Position numbers and translations under genes: made by a program. The notes under the pieces are model-generated. The model was not told the DNA's origin. It made no database searches and worked only from the letters and a program-made list of their open reading frames with translations. 24,269 nt of DNA from Chrysochromulina tobinii. Its lineage: Eukaryota > Haptophyta > Prymnesiales > Chrysochromulinaceae. The stretch lies in contig JWZX01002579.1 in assembly GCA_001275005.1 (NCBI GenBank), forward strand, positions 1-24,269. The letters are read 5' to 3'. Shown piece after piece: positions 8,299 to 16,628 of the stretch (position 1 is its first letter; every line of letters begins with the position of its first letter).

Positions 8299-9741
8299 AT
8301 GTTGGGCGCAATAGTCGCAATGGCCGACGTCGCCACACGATCGTCGAATGGCATCCCCAGGGTCGCGTTTGTCACGATGACACGCGCAGCCTTCCGGGAG
8401 TACCAACGCGAGAACCAGCCGGTCATCATCACCGGCGTGACCGAGCGGTGGCGAGCGGCCGAGTGGGTGGACTCACTCGGCCGGCCGGACGTCGAGAGCT
8501 TGCGGCGTCTCTTTGGCGGCGACGAGGTGACGGTGCACGACGGCGGCCACGGCACTCGCGAGATGACGGTCGCCGGTTATGCCAGCTGGTGGGCATCGCG
8601 CGGGGGCGAGGAGGCGCTCCTGTACCTCAAGGACTGGCATCTTGCCGCCCTGCACCCGCAGTACGAGGCCTACGAGGTGCCCTTGTGCCTCGGCGAGGAT
8701 TGGCTCAACGAGCACTGGCAGAGTCCCGAGCAGGGGCAGCTCGGCGGCGGCGACCATCGCTTCGTTTATGTGGGCCCCCGCGGCTCGGCCACCGCCCTCC
8801 ACGCAGACGTACTCTTCTCGTACTCGTGGTCGGTCAACGTCGTCGGCCGGAAGCGATGGCGGCTCGTGCCGGCCTCCGAGCGGCGCCGTGTGACTGACGC
8901 GGGCACGCAGCCGCTAGCGCGTTGGCTGCGCGAGGTGCCCGTCGCCGCGGGCGCGCCAGCCGTGCCCATCGTCGAGGTGGTACAGGAGGAAGGAGAGCTG
9001 CTTTTCGTGCCATCCGGGTGGTACCACGAGGTCGAGAATCTCGATGATTGCATCTCGATCAACCACAACTGGCTCGGCGCGCACGCGGCGCACTGGCCGC
9101 TCGTGCGGCTGCGCGAGACGCTCGACGACGTGCGCTCGGGGCTCGACGACGAGGACGCGCACGACCTCGAGCTTCTGGATGACCTCCTCGAGCGTCGGTG
9201 TGGGCTCGGAATGTTTGGATGGGCGGCGCTCCTCGAGGGCATCGTGCGCCGCAGGCTGCCCGGCACGGCGTTGCCCGGCACGGCGCTGCGCGGCACGGCG
9301 CAGGTGGCGCCCGAGCCAGCGCTGACGCGCGTCACTCGCGCCAAATCCAAATCCGAATTCAAATTCAATTCCGAGGCCGAGCAGCCCGTGACGGGGGGCG
9401 CCCCGAGAGGACATGGCGCTGTCCCGGGCGCCCCGAGAGGAGATGGCGCTGTACCGGGCGCCCCGGAGCCTGGCCAGGGGTCCGAGAGCGCTATCCCGGG
9501 CGAGGATGCGGACAGCGAGGTTGCGTACGCTCGCACGCGGGCGGCGGCGGTGCTGCGCGAGACGCTCGATTGGATTGAGAGCTGCGCCGGCGGGGACGTG
9601 CCCGACGGGGAGGGCCTCGATTCCCTCGAACCGCACCGCCACGAGACGATCAGGGCACAGAGAGCTCTGGTACGGCAAATCGAGGAGCTCGGCACCGCCG
9701 GCGGCGAGGACGTGCCTGCGCTCAAGCGCAGGCGCAGCTAG
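8299..9741 (+). CDS. JMJD4: JMJD4-type JmjC 2-oxoglutarate/Fe(II) oxygenase
   Basis: A 480-residue protein with its start set at ATG 8299; the frame extends a little upstream only through non-ATG codons, and a second ATG lies seven codons later. The segments LLYLKDWHL, EDWLNEHW, HRFVYVGPRGSATALHAD, SWSVNVVGRKRW, LLFVPSGWYHEVENLDD and SINHNW follow the order and wording of the JMJD4 family closely. The iron ligands are visible as H168-A-D170 and H243. Human JMJD4 hydroxylates a lysine of the translation termination factor eRF1, so a role in translation termination is the natural inference. The JmjC core fills residues ~25-270. After it come a helical part and low-complexity repeats (PGTALPGTALRGTA; GAPRGHGAVPGAPRGDGAVP) before a conserved-looking helical tail ending KRRRS, which may be a nuclear signal. 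No intron is needed. Confidence 0.9.
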   Translation: MLGAIVAMADVATRSSNGIPRVAFVTMTRAAFREYQRENQPVIITGVTERWRAAEWVDSLGRPDVESLRRLFGGDEVTVHDGGHGTREMTVAGYASWWASRGGEEALLYLKDWHLAALHPQYEAYEVPLCLGEDWLNEHWQSPEQGQLGGGDHRFVYVGPRGSATALHADVLFSYSWSVNVVGRKRWRLVPASERRRVTDAGTQPLARWLREVPVAAGAPAVPIVEVVQEEGELLFVPSGWYHEVENLDDCISINHNWLGAHAAHWPLVRLRETLDDVRSGLDDEDAHDLELLDDLLERRCGLGMFGWAALLEGIVRRRLPGTALPGTALRGTAQVAPEPALTRVTRAKSKSEFKFNSEAEQPVTGGAPRGHGAVPGAPRGDGAVPGAPEPGQGSESAIPGEDADSEVAYARTRAAAVLRETLDWIESCAGGDVPDGEGLDSLEPHRHETIRAQRALVRQIEELGTAGGEDVPALKRRRS

Positions 9742-9961
9742 TAGACAGCTGGAAGTGTGAGAGCACGACTCTGCGGAATAAGGGTAAGAAAAACCGAACG
9801 GATATAGCACGTTGGCTCCCACCCACAAAAGGAGGGAGTGTATCATTATAACTCGACTAATTTCTAATAGCACGGCACACAATGACGGCACAATTAACCG
9901 ACACAATTAGCACTCGCACACCTAAACCTACACGAAAATGGCACAGCTCGGCGCCCGGGGA
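9742..9961. other. Convergent intergenic spacer (two 3' ends)
   Basis: A 220-bp spacer between the convergent JmjC and MAPEG genes. It is more AT-rich than its surroundings, with runs such as AATTTCTAATAG and AACCGAC. It presumably holds both polyadenylation regions, although no canonical AATAAA is visible. Confidence 0.4.
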
Positions 9962-10420
9962 TTAGGCAAGCAGCGCGACCCACGTGCGCACCACGAGGGC
10001 AAGGAGCACTAGCGATGATAGCGCAAAGAGGACAAAGCGGACCTCGATTGCGTTAATCGTAGCCTGCCACACGCTGTGGGCGACGCGCAGCGCCACAAAC
10101 GCCCACGCGAGCCCGAGGTCCGCGGCGCCCGTCCCGGGCAGCAGCGCCGCGATGATCACGATGGGGTAGAAGATGGTGGGTTGCTCCCACAAGTGATTGT
10201 AGTTATCTGCCTTCCAGCGCACGTTCGCGGGTAGCGCCGCCATCAAGTCCTTGGGCGGCACCGCAGGGTCGAGCTTGAGACCCTGCCTGCGGATGGCGGG
10301 GAGGCGCGTTGCGTACATCCAAAGCCACATCACAAACGTCCACGCAGCGAGAGCCACTGCGGGCTGCAGCATGCCGCGATCAACAGCCACCGGAGGGTTT
10401 GCGCACGAGAGGCCAGCCAT
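9962..10420 (-). CDS. MAPEG-family membrane protein
   Basis: A 152-residue protein from ATG 10420; the longer frame begins at a GTG and would overlap the stop of the next gene, so it is rejected. Four hydrophobic segments are visible: ~19-38 (ALAAWTFVMWLWMYA), ~85-100 (FYPIVIIAALL), ~104-118 and a C-terminal one near 130-150. The conserved core KADNYNHLWEQPTIFYP matches the MAPEG pattern (N-x-x-E-x-P-x-x-F-Y), including the Asn and Glu that contact glutathione in this superfamily. MAPEG proteins include microsomal glutathione transferases and leukotriene C4 synthase, but many algal and bacterial members are uncharacterised, so the reaction is not assigned. It is an endomembrane protein by inference. 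Its start lies 62 bp from the stop of the upstream methyltransferase on the same strand, so the 3' and 5' UTRs must be very short or overlap. Confidence 0.8.
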   Translation of the reverse strand: MAGLSCANPPVAVDRGMLQPAVALAAWTFVMWLWMYATRLPAIRRQGLKLDPAVPPKDLMAALPANVRWKADNYNHLWEQPTIFYPIVIIAALLPGTGAADLGLAWAFVALRVAHSVWQATINAIEVRFVLFALSSLVLLALVVRTWVALLA

Positions 10421-10482
10421 GGTGTTTATGTGTCTGTGTGAATGTGAACGAAGGAACCCTACCTCCAACGCTATGAACTCTC

Positions 10483-11547
10483 TCACCCCTTTTCAAACTC
10501 GAGCAGGTCGGTCTCCCACTCCGGCCGCTGCTCCCCCGTGAGACGGCGCTCGCGCCACTCGACCAAGTGAAGCCCCGCCGTCGCCTCCGCGACGGACGCC
10601 AAGCGCCGTATCGGGTCGGCGCTCGGTGGTTTCAAGCGGTCACGAGGTTCGGCGGTAAGTACCATCCGTCCTCCGGGACAGAGCAGCGCGGCAGCGGTGG
10701 CGAGCAGGTTGCGGATCTGGCTCTCCGTCTCGACGCCAAGCCCCACACGGCTGCTGCCACGTGCGCTCGGCGGCTCGGCGGCGAAAATCCCGTCGGCGCA
10801 CACGACGAGATCGAACCTCGCCGCGAGATGGGCAGGTACGTCGTGTCCCCATCGGAGGCGCATGACCTCAATGTCGGCACCGTCGGGCCGGTTGGCCTCG
10901 ATGTTTGTACAGAGGAGGGGAAAGATGGCCTCGTCGCCATCGGTCACCACCAGCTGCCGTGGAGGCGGCGTCATTCGCACGAGCGCGGCGGAGAGCAGCC
11001 CAAGGCCTGCGCCGAGCTCGCACACGCGCTGGCATGCAAGCGCGCTGCAGTGCCGATCGGTCGTCAACAGATGCGCGAGCAGTGTGTAGGTGGCCGGCAA
11101 GTACAGGGTTTCGCCCGTCGTCAAGGGATGGAACGAATCGGCACTCCGAGCCTCGAGAGAGTGGTGAGCCCTCTGCAGCACTGCAGCACCAACATAAGTG
11201 CCAGCATAAGTGCCGGCGTCGCACTGCAATCGAAACTCGTTGAGAATCCATTTCGATCGTTCGATTCGTAGAGTGCCTGTGAGCTCATAGGCTGCCTTCA
11301 TGAGCTTGGATACACAGCTCGCGCTCTGCTCGCCGTCCAAAGTCCCATCAGCCACTCCGCGGTTCCGCACCCAAGGAAGCTGCAGAAGTGGGTGGCGTAG
11401 GATGGACACCATCGTGCCATCATCACCGCGCGCGGTCGGTGGATCTTCCTTTTCGTCCAATCCCAGCTCCTCGACAAAGGTCGCCGCCTGCGCGCATTCG
11501 TCGTCGGCGGCCACTAACGCCGGTGCGGGGTCGCACAGCGACGCCAT
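10483..11547 (-). CDS. METTL21-like (Methyltransf_16) SAM-dependent methyltransferase
   Basis: A 354-residue protein from ATG 11547; further upstream only a TTG-initiated extension exists. SAM-binding motif I is VCELGAGLGLLSAAL (175-189), typical of seven-beta-strand methyltransferases of the METTL21/FAM86 group. The acidic residue ending strand 2 lies in VVTDGDEAIFPLLCTNIEAN. WGHD (233-236) follows, then FDLVVCADGIF (245-255), the position of the family's D-x-x-x-x-(S/A)-D-x-x-Y signature, here with Phe in place of Tyr. The N-terminal ~130 residues contain a FAM86-like helical region (ILRHPLLQLPWVRN...). Relatives methylate lysines of translation factors and chaperones (for example eEF2, eEF1A, HSP70); the substrate here is not evident. 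A short internal repeat AGTYAGTY occurs at 111-118. Confidence 0.82.
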   Translation of the reverse strand: MASLCDPAPALVAADDECAQAATFVEELGLDEKEDPPTARGDDGTMVSILRHPLLQLPWVRNRGVADGTLDGEQSASCVSKLMKAAYELTGTLRIERSKWILNEFRLQCDAGTYAGTYVGAAVLQRAHHSLEARSADSFHPLTTGETLYLPATYTLLAHLLTTDRHCSALACQRVCELGAGLGLLSAALVRMTPPPRQLVVTDGDEAIFPLLCTNIEANRPDGADIEVMRLRWGHDVPAHLAARFDLVVCADGIFAAEPPSARGSSRVGLGVETESQIRNLLATAAALLCPGGRMVLTAEPRDRLKPPSADPIRRLASVAEATAGLHLVEWRERRLTGEQRPEWETDLLEFEKG

Positions 11548-11790
11548 GTGTGGCGCCCACGACGACGTTTTCGTACAAGTACCCCAACGTCCAAGTACAT
11601 TGTACAATTGTACCCCTGAGACGAATCTGAGGCGAGAAGTGCGAGTGCGCGATGAGCGAACTGCACGTCGTGGTGCACGGTGCGGTAGTACGCGGTGTCA
11701 GGTGCGCGGTGGACACTCCCGGGTAATTTGTGAACAGGGAGGAGAGCTGTGGGGGGGTTATAATGAAGGCTATCCGGCGCTAATACATCG
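11548..11790. other. Short spacer between two minus-strand methyltransferase genes
   Basis: A 243-bp spacer holding the 5' region of the METTL21-like gene and the 3' end of the next gene. It contains clustered GTAC words (GTACAAGTACC near 11576, AAGTACATTGTACAATTGTACC near 11593), partly palindromic, just upstream of the METTL21-like ATG. Confidence 0.4.
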
Positions 11791-12954
11791 CTAAGATTGC
11801 GGCCGCCGAGCAGTGACGCAGGTGCCAACGTAGAGCGCCTCCGGTAGCCTTCCCCACCTTTGGCTGCTGCCCACAGGCTCGGTAACAGGCTGCAATAGCT
11901 TGTGCTCCATCAGCTCGATGTTGAAGTCGCCCGCGCCGAAGCCGAGCATGAAGCCCGAAGCGATGGCGGAGTTGCCAATTTTGTAGGTCCTCTCGACAGT
12001 CAGGCCAGCGTCGGCGAGCAGCGAGCGCGCCCCGTCGAGCGAGTAGCGGAAGAAGTCCGTCGGAATGAGGTGGAAGTGCGAGTTGAAGGGAACGGTGAAG
12101 AGGACACGGCCGCCTGACCTGAGAAGGTTGTAGAGCCCCTTGGCGCCGTCGGCAGGCCGTCTCACGTGCTCAAAGACCTCCTGACAGATGATCAGGTCGA
12201 AACGAGGCACGCTGCTCACCGCACTCGCATCGACGAGAGAAGCGATGTCCGCGTGGACCTTGCGTTGCGCCACATCCACCTTCACCTTGCCGTTCTTGAA
12301 GACGAGAGCCCAGCTCTGCTCGCGCACGCAGCCCGGCACGAGATCCACAAACTCGGTGGAGTCCCACCCGAGGCAGACGGATCCCGGGGCGATGTGCACC
12401 CTCTCGGCCAGCACGTATGCGTTGATGGCGAGCCGAGAGATCACCGAAGGCCCCGCGTGGTAACCAGCGTAGCCAGTGCCACGGCCAACCTTGGTCGCGT
12501 TGAGCAGCCACGGCGCTAACGCGGAGCGACTCGAAATGTCGATACCGCGGCCTTTGCCCCATTCGACAAGCGGCAGCAGCTTTGCGGCGAAGAGGAAATT
12601 GTGGAGCCGAACAAAGGCATCTTGCAAAAAGGTCTTGGATTTGTAGTGCCGGCTCAACTCGGTGCCGGCCCACAAGGCGCGGTTTTGGTGATCTCCGCTG
12701 TATCGGTCAATCTCAGCATGGATCGTTTGTGCCACAGCCGGTGAGATGCCGAGTAGCGCATCGAGTGCGCCACGGCACTCCTCAGTGGCCGCCAGACCAC
12801 GAAACGGCTCTGCCTTCAAAGCCTGCAGATGTCTCACGTCGATAAAGTCGTCCTCGGCCGTTGAGCCAAGATTCTCAAACTGCTCGTAGAGCTGCTCGTG
12901 TGCTACGCAGGTGAGCCAGCCAAGAACAAAGCAAATAATGTTTGAGAGCAGCAT
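11791..12954 (-). CDS. Membrane-anchored class I SAM methyltransferase domain protein
   Basis: A 387-residue protein from ATG 12954. The first 17 residues (MLLSNIICFVLGWLTCV) form a signal-anchor or signal peptide, so it likely faces the lumen of the secretory pathway. Residues ~90-210 have no clear match. The recognisable part, ~230-335, is the C-terminal half of a Methyltransf_11/23-like fold: FDLIICQEVFEHV (252-264), YNLLRSGGRVLFTVPF (275-290), IPTDFFRYSLDGARSLLADAGL (297-318). The usual glycine-rich SAM motif I is not obvious; GSVCLGWDSTEFVDL (191-205) and KVKVDVAQ occupy the expected region. It may therefore be a divergent enzyme or a lumenal methyltransferase acting on glycans. The substrate is unknown. 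The start codon lies at the edge of a duplicated 38-40 bp unit. Confidence 0.75.
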   Translation of the reverse strand: MLLSNIICFVLGWLTCVAHEQLYEQFENLGSTAEDDFIDVRHLQALKAEPFRGLAATEECRGALDALLGISPAVAQTIHAEIDRYSGDHQNRALWAGTELSRHYKSKTFLQDAFVRLHNFLFAAKLLPLVEWGKGRGIDISSRSALAPWLLNATKVGRGTGYAGYHAGPSVISRLAINAYVLAERVHIAPGSVCLGWDSTEFVDLVPGCVREQSWALVFKNGKVKVDVAQRKVHADIASLVDASAVSSVPRFDLIICQEVFEHVRRPADGAKGLYNLLRSGGRVLFTVPFNSHFHLIPTDFFRYSLDGARSLLADAGLTVERTYKIGNSAIASGFMLGFGAGDFNIELMEHKLLQPVTEPVGSSQRWGRLPEALYVGTCVTARRPQS

Positions 12955-13028
12955 CCTTTGCGAAAGGGTCAGTTGAATCGACACACAAGCATCCTTTGAG
13001 AAAGGGTCCAGGTTGAAACGACACACAA
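12951..13028. repeat. Tandem duplication (38/40 bp) across the methyltransferase start codon
   Basis: Copy 1 (12951-12988) and copy 2 (12989-13028) both run from GCATCCTTTG through GAAAGGGTC to CGACACACAA, with a few substitutions and small indels. The copy nearer the gene carries the methyltransferase ATG (minus strand, 12954). The other carries an equivalent ATG (12992) in a different frame. Confidence 0.9.
12969..12992 (-). other. Possible 7-codon upstream ORF created by the duplication
   Basis: On the minus strand the duplicated ATG at 12992 reads MLVCRFN followed by TGA at 12969-12971. It ends 14 bases before the main ATG. If the transcript starts upstream of 12992, this would be a uORF with the potential to restrain translation. 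Transcription of it is unproven. Confidence 0.4.
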
Positions 13029-13131
13029 GGTTTGTCCCAAATGGACATTAAATCCGCATCCACAGGCGATGCATGCACAAAAAGATAAACTTACAAATTT
13101 CAGACGTCGAGAGCAGTTCTTTCGATTCACA

Positions 13132-13168
13132 GTACCGGTACTCCCCGGTGTCTTTTTACCGGTACATG
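13132..13168. promoter_or_regulatory. Pair of GTACCGGTAC-type motifs in a divergent promoter
   Basis: The palindrome GTACCGGTAC lies at 13132-13141 and TTACCGGTACATG at 13156-13168, in the spacer between the minus-strand methyltransferase (start 12954) and the plus-strand low-complexity protein (start 13302). They are 134-170 bp upstream of the latter ATG, matching the spacing of similar motifs elsewhere here. Confidence 0.4.
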
Positions 13169-13301
13169 TTTGGCCGACTTTCACGGCCCAAAATAGCTCG
13201 AAGTTTAGATCGAAAACAACTCGCCATCGATCGAGATCCGTGGACTGACGCGACGGGAGTGGGTGCACACAGATTGTCAGCCGCTCGCTGCGCAGGCTCC
13301 T

Positions 13302-14668
13302 ATGAGCGAGGCGCTCTACCACCGGATACGCTGCTCGTCGCCCATCGCGGCCAGCGAGCTCGCCGTCCTCGTGCGGGAGGTAGAGGAGGCGACCAACCAG
13401 AAAGCGCCCGCCACCGTCGCACAGAAGCGTGCATTCCTGCAGAACTGGGCTGAGGACCAAAAGCAGCTGGGACACTTCAGTGAGCCCCCGGCCAACTATA
13501 AGCCCCCTGCGCGGAGTGCGGCGGCGAGTCCAGACCCGGCGAGGCAGGAGGAGGAGAGGCAGTTGGCGGCGAGGCAGGCGGCGGCGGCAGTGTTAGTGAG
13601 CGACCGCAGCCAGCGTGGCACCGCCAGAGCCGCGGAGGCGGCGAGGGCGGCGAAGGTGGCGGAGGCGGCAAGGGCGGCGCAGGCAGCAAGGGCGGCGCAG
13701 GCGGCGCAGGCGGCGAGGGCGGCGCAGGCTGCCGAGGCGGCGAGGGCGGCGGATGCGGCACGGCAGGCAGCGGCGCTGCAGGAGGCGGCGAGGCAGGCAG
13801 CAGCGAGGCAGGCAGCGACGGCGGCGGCGGCGGAGGCAGTGAGCGAGCGTAGCCAGCGCACCACCAGGCGCAGCGAGCGTAGCCAAGGAAGTCAGCGGAG
13901 TCAGCGGAGCCAGCGCAGGCAGTCCGCGGCGAAGCAAGACGCAGCGAGGCAGGCTGCGGCAAGGCAAGCGGCGGCGAGGCAGGCAGCGGCAAAGCAGTTT
14001 GTGGCGATTCAGGAGGACTCCGATGAGGCCGAGGTGGACAAGGAGATGGAGGCGGCGGAGGCGGCGAGAGCGGCGCAGGCGGCGAGGGCGGCGCAGGCGG
14101 CCAGGGCGGCGCAGGCGGCCAGGGCGGCGCAGGCGGCCAGGGCGGAGGAAGCGGAGGAGGAGGAGGAAGTGGAAGAGGAGGCGGAGGCGGAGGAGGAAGA
14201 GGAGGTGGAGGAGGCGGAGGAGGATGAGGACGCGCAGGGTGAGGCACAGATGGTACAGGCGGCGAGGCAGGCGCAAGCGGTGAGGGAGGCGCAGGCGGCA
14301 AGGGCGGCGCAGGCGGCAAGGGCGGCGCAGGCGGCAATGTCGGCAGAGGCGACGAAGGCGGCGGAGGCGACGAGTTTGACGAGTTTGACGAATTCGACGA
14401 ATTCGGTCGAGGCCTCTCTCAAGCCTATGGAGCGCGAAGCGCTCCTCACGGCGCTCGCGAGGTACCGCGGTGGGCAGGTCCCGTCGGGCCTTCTCGGCAA
14501 CCTGGCGCATGCCATCCAAACTGTCGATCCCGAGTACACGAAGGATCACGGAAAGGCTCCTGCGACAGTTAACCAGCGGCGCACCTACATCGACGACTGG
14601 TTCGCGGCCAATGATGATGGACGCGAAGAGGAGGTGGAGACGGAGTCGTCGCACTCACTACAGCCGGC

Positions 14669-14710
<42 letters not shown>

Positions 14711-15971
14711 CCATTATCAGCAGCAGCAGCAGTATCTACAGCAGCAGTACCAGCAGCAGTACCAGCCGCCAAGCAGCCCCAGTAATCCAAGCGCACCTGG
14801 GCTTCAGCAGCTCCAGCATCTGCAGCAGCAGCTCCTGCAGCTCCAGACGCAGCTCGCAGCGGTAACGGCCGCCACCGCGCAACAGCAGCAGCAGCTGCCC
14901 TCGCCCGCTCAGCACAGCGCGATCACGTCATCACTCTGCCAAGAGGTGTACGTCACGTACAAATCGGGGGCGACGCAGGAGCAGCTGTATGCGCTCGCGA
15001 ACGCCGTCGCGAGCACATGCCACGTGCCGCTCCCCTCGGGTGGCCTGCCCGAGATGGCCGAATTCGTTATCGATTTCCATAATTGGGCACGCTTTAGCAT
15101 GCATCCACGACCGACCGCACTGCCGCGTCCGGGCGCGCCGGCGCCGAAACCACCCGCGCCGCCCGCGCCGCCCACGCCGATTCAGACGTCGCAGCCGCCA
15201 CTGCCGCCGCCGCCGGCGCTGCCGCAGTTCAGCACGCCAGCGCGCTCGCCGCCGCCGCCGCCGCAGCACCAGCAGCACCAGCAACAGCACCAGCACCAGT
15301 ACCGGGTACCCTCGGGCGGTGGCGGCGGCTACTCGCCTTCCGAGCATGACTCCGGTAGCTCCGGGGGCAGTTACGCGGACAGGTACACTGATCCATACGA
15401 GTACCTGCCTAATTTGGATCGCGACTCGGGACTGCGCACGCCTCGCGACGTTCAAGGCCTGCTACGCATGCTCGAGCAGCTGGGCTTGGCCGATCCGCGC
15501 GTCGAGCTGCCGCTGGCCACGCTGCAAGAGGTGACGAAGCACGTGGCCACATTCTCGCGCAAGAGCGCTCCGAAGCTCGTGCAGCAGAAACGCCAATTTG
15601 TGCGTGGTTGGTACGAGGACCAAGTCAAGCTCAGCGGCTACGGCGGCAGGGGAGGAGGGGGCGGGGGCGGGGGCGGGGGCGGGGGCGGGCGCGGCCCCAG
15701 CCCCCCAAGACGCCCCGGCGGCGAAGTCACCATGATCGACCCCGGCAGCCTCGATCCCGACCAGGTCTTCGCCGAAGTGGATGCTAGAGTGACCGCCGCT
15801 CGGAAGTCGATCACCCACCCCGAGCTTGCCGAGATGCACGTTGACATGCTCGCCGAGCAGATCTGCGCGCTGATGAGCGAGCCGATGCCCATCATGGCGC
15901 GCGACCGGCGCAATTTTGTCATGCGCTGGCACAGCCAACAGGAAAATATGCGCCGGCGCCGCCGCTCATAG
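13302..15971 (+). CDS. 889-aa protein with five divergent helical units separated by low-complexity linkers
   Basis: The frame is open from ATG 13302 to TAG 15969-15971 with no intron. I do not recognise the family. Five segments of ~55-65 residues look related: residues ~2-58 (ending PATVAQKRAFLQNWAEDQ), ~376-440 (PATVNQRRTYIDDWFA), ~544-599 (MAEFVIDFHNWARF), ~714-777 (APKLVQQKRQFVRGWYEDQ) and ~816-882 (MARDRRNFVMRWHSQQ). The shared core is one or two amphipathic helices, then Q-K/R-R-x-F-V-x-x-W-x-x-x-Q. Linkers are extreme: an Ala/Arg/Gln helix-like array (AARAAQ repeated, ~110-365) broken by an acidic Glu-rich run, a poly-Gln region (~455-490 and beyond), Pro-rich and poly-Gly stretches. 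It may be a scaffold or condensate-forming protein; this is inference. The composition is strongly skewed to purines on the coding strand in the Ala-rich part. Confidence 0.75.
14670..14708 (+). repeat. (CAG)13 trinucleotide tract
   Basis: Thirteen perfect CAG codons encode poly-Gln in the 889-residue protein, followed by shorter CAG runs to about 14765 that are interrupted by Tyr and His codons. Confidence 0.95.
15657..15689 (+). repeat. (GGGGGC)5 G-tract run, potential G-quadruplex
   Basis: Five GGGGG runs separated by single C residues, plus a final GGG, lie on the coding strand and encode poly-Gly between the fourth and fifth helical units. The pattern meets the usual sequence definition of a G-quadruplex with one-base loops, in both DNA and mRNA. 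Confidence 0.85.
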
Positions 15972-16628
15972 GCGCACGAGGGACCTGAGAGTGTTGACTG
16001 GAGTGTCGCAGTCGAACGAGCGGGGGTAGACGTAGGGAGACGCCGCGCAGCGCACCGCACCAGTGAGGAGTGAGGCCACCTCCCTCACGGTACGGTGGAA
16101 CGGTTTTAATAGAGCGCGCAGGCAAGCGCTGCAGAGCCGGGCACGCACACGACGCATACTCATTATACATTAATCCCCTCCCGAAATGTTACATGTACCG
16201 CAACGGCGGTGAAATGTTACCGCATACCAACGAGCCGAGCGGCCGCGCAGTCAATCGCCCAGAGCGCCCAGTCGCAGAGGTCCCAATGTGGTGCTGAAAG
16301 CAGAATGGACGGTTCAAATGAGAAGCAATTCCGCTCACTTCACGGCTCGTGCTGCTTGAATGATGCGTCGCTGCCGTTGGCAAACATATCACCCATGCGC
16401 ACGGCGAATTGGTAGGCGCTCTTGATACGTCTCCACCCTATGCGTCGTGTCAAGCTCATCAGCTCTCAGGGTCGATTGGTGCTGCGGGTGGTTACGAATT
16501 GCGTGGACACTCATGCCAGGTATTTAAGGGCCAGGGCGCTCTGATGGTCGATTGATGCTGCGGGTGCCTCAGGAGCTTCTGCCGACCCCTTACCATCCCC
16601 TAGTAATCCCCTAGGACTGTCTCCTGCG
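15972..16628. other. Convergent intergenic region with a duplicated 21-bp word
   Basis: About 650 bp lie between the 3' end of the low-complexity gene and the 3' end of the PP2C gene. No gene is supportable. GGTCGATTGGTGCTGCGGGTG at about 16471 recurs as GGTCGATTGATGCTGCGGGTG at about 16545. An AT-richer patch with GAAATGTTAC words, twice, lies near 16182-16220. It probably holds both 3' UTRs. Confidence 0.45.

Noticed and set aside
8914-9906. Minus-strand 330-codon frame opposite the JmjC gene (also 8766-9725)
   Set aside because: The plus strand encodes an unmistakable JMJD4-type protein with all iron ligands; the antisense frames have no domain and arise from high GC.
13477-14337. Minus-strand 286-codon proline-rich open frame opposite the Ala-rich region
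   Set aside because: It is the mirror of the GCG/GGC-rich Ala-Arg-Gln repeats. The plus-strand frame is longer, starts with ATG and contains conserved units at both ends, so the antisense frame is a compositional shadow.
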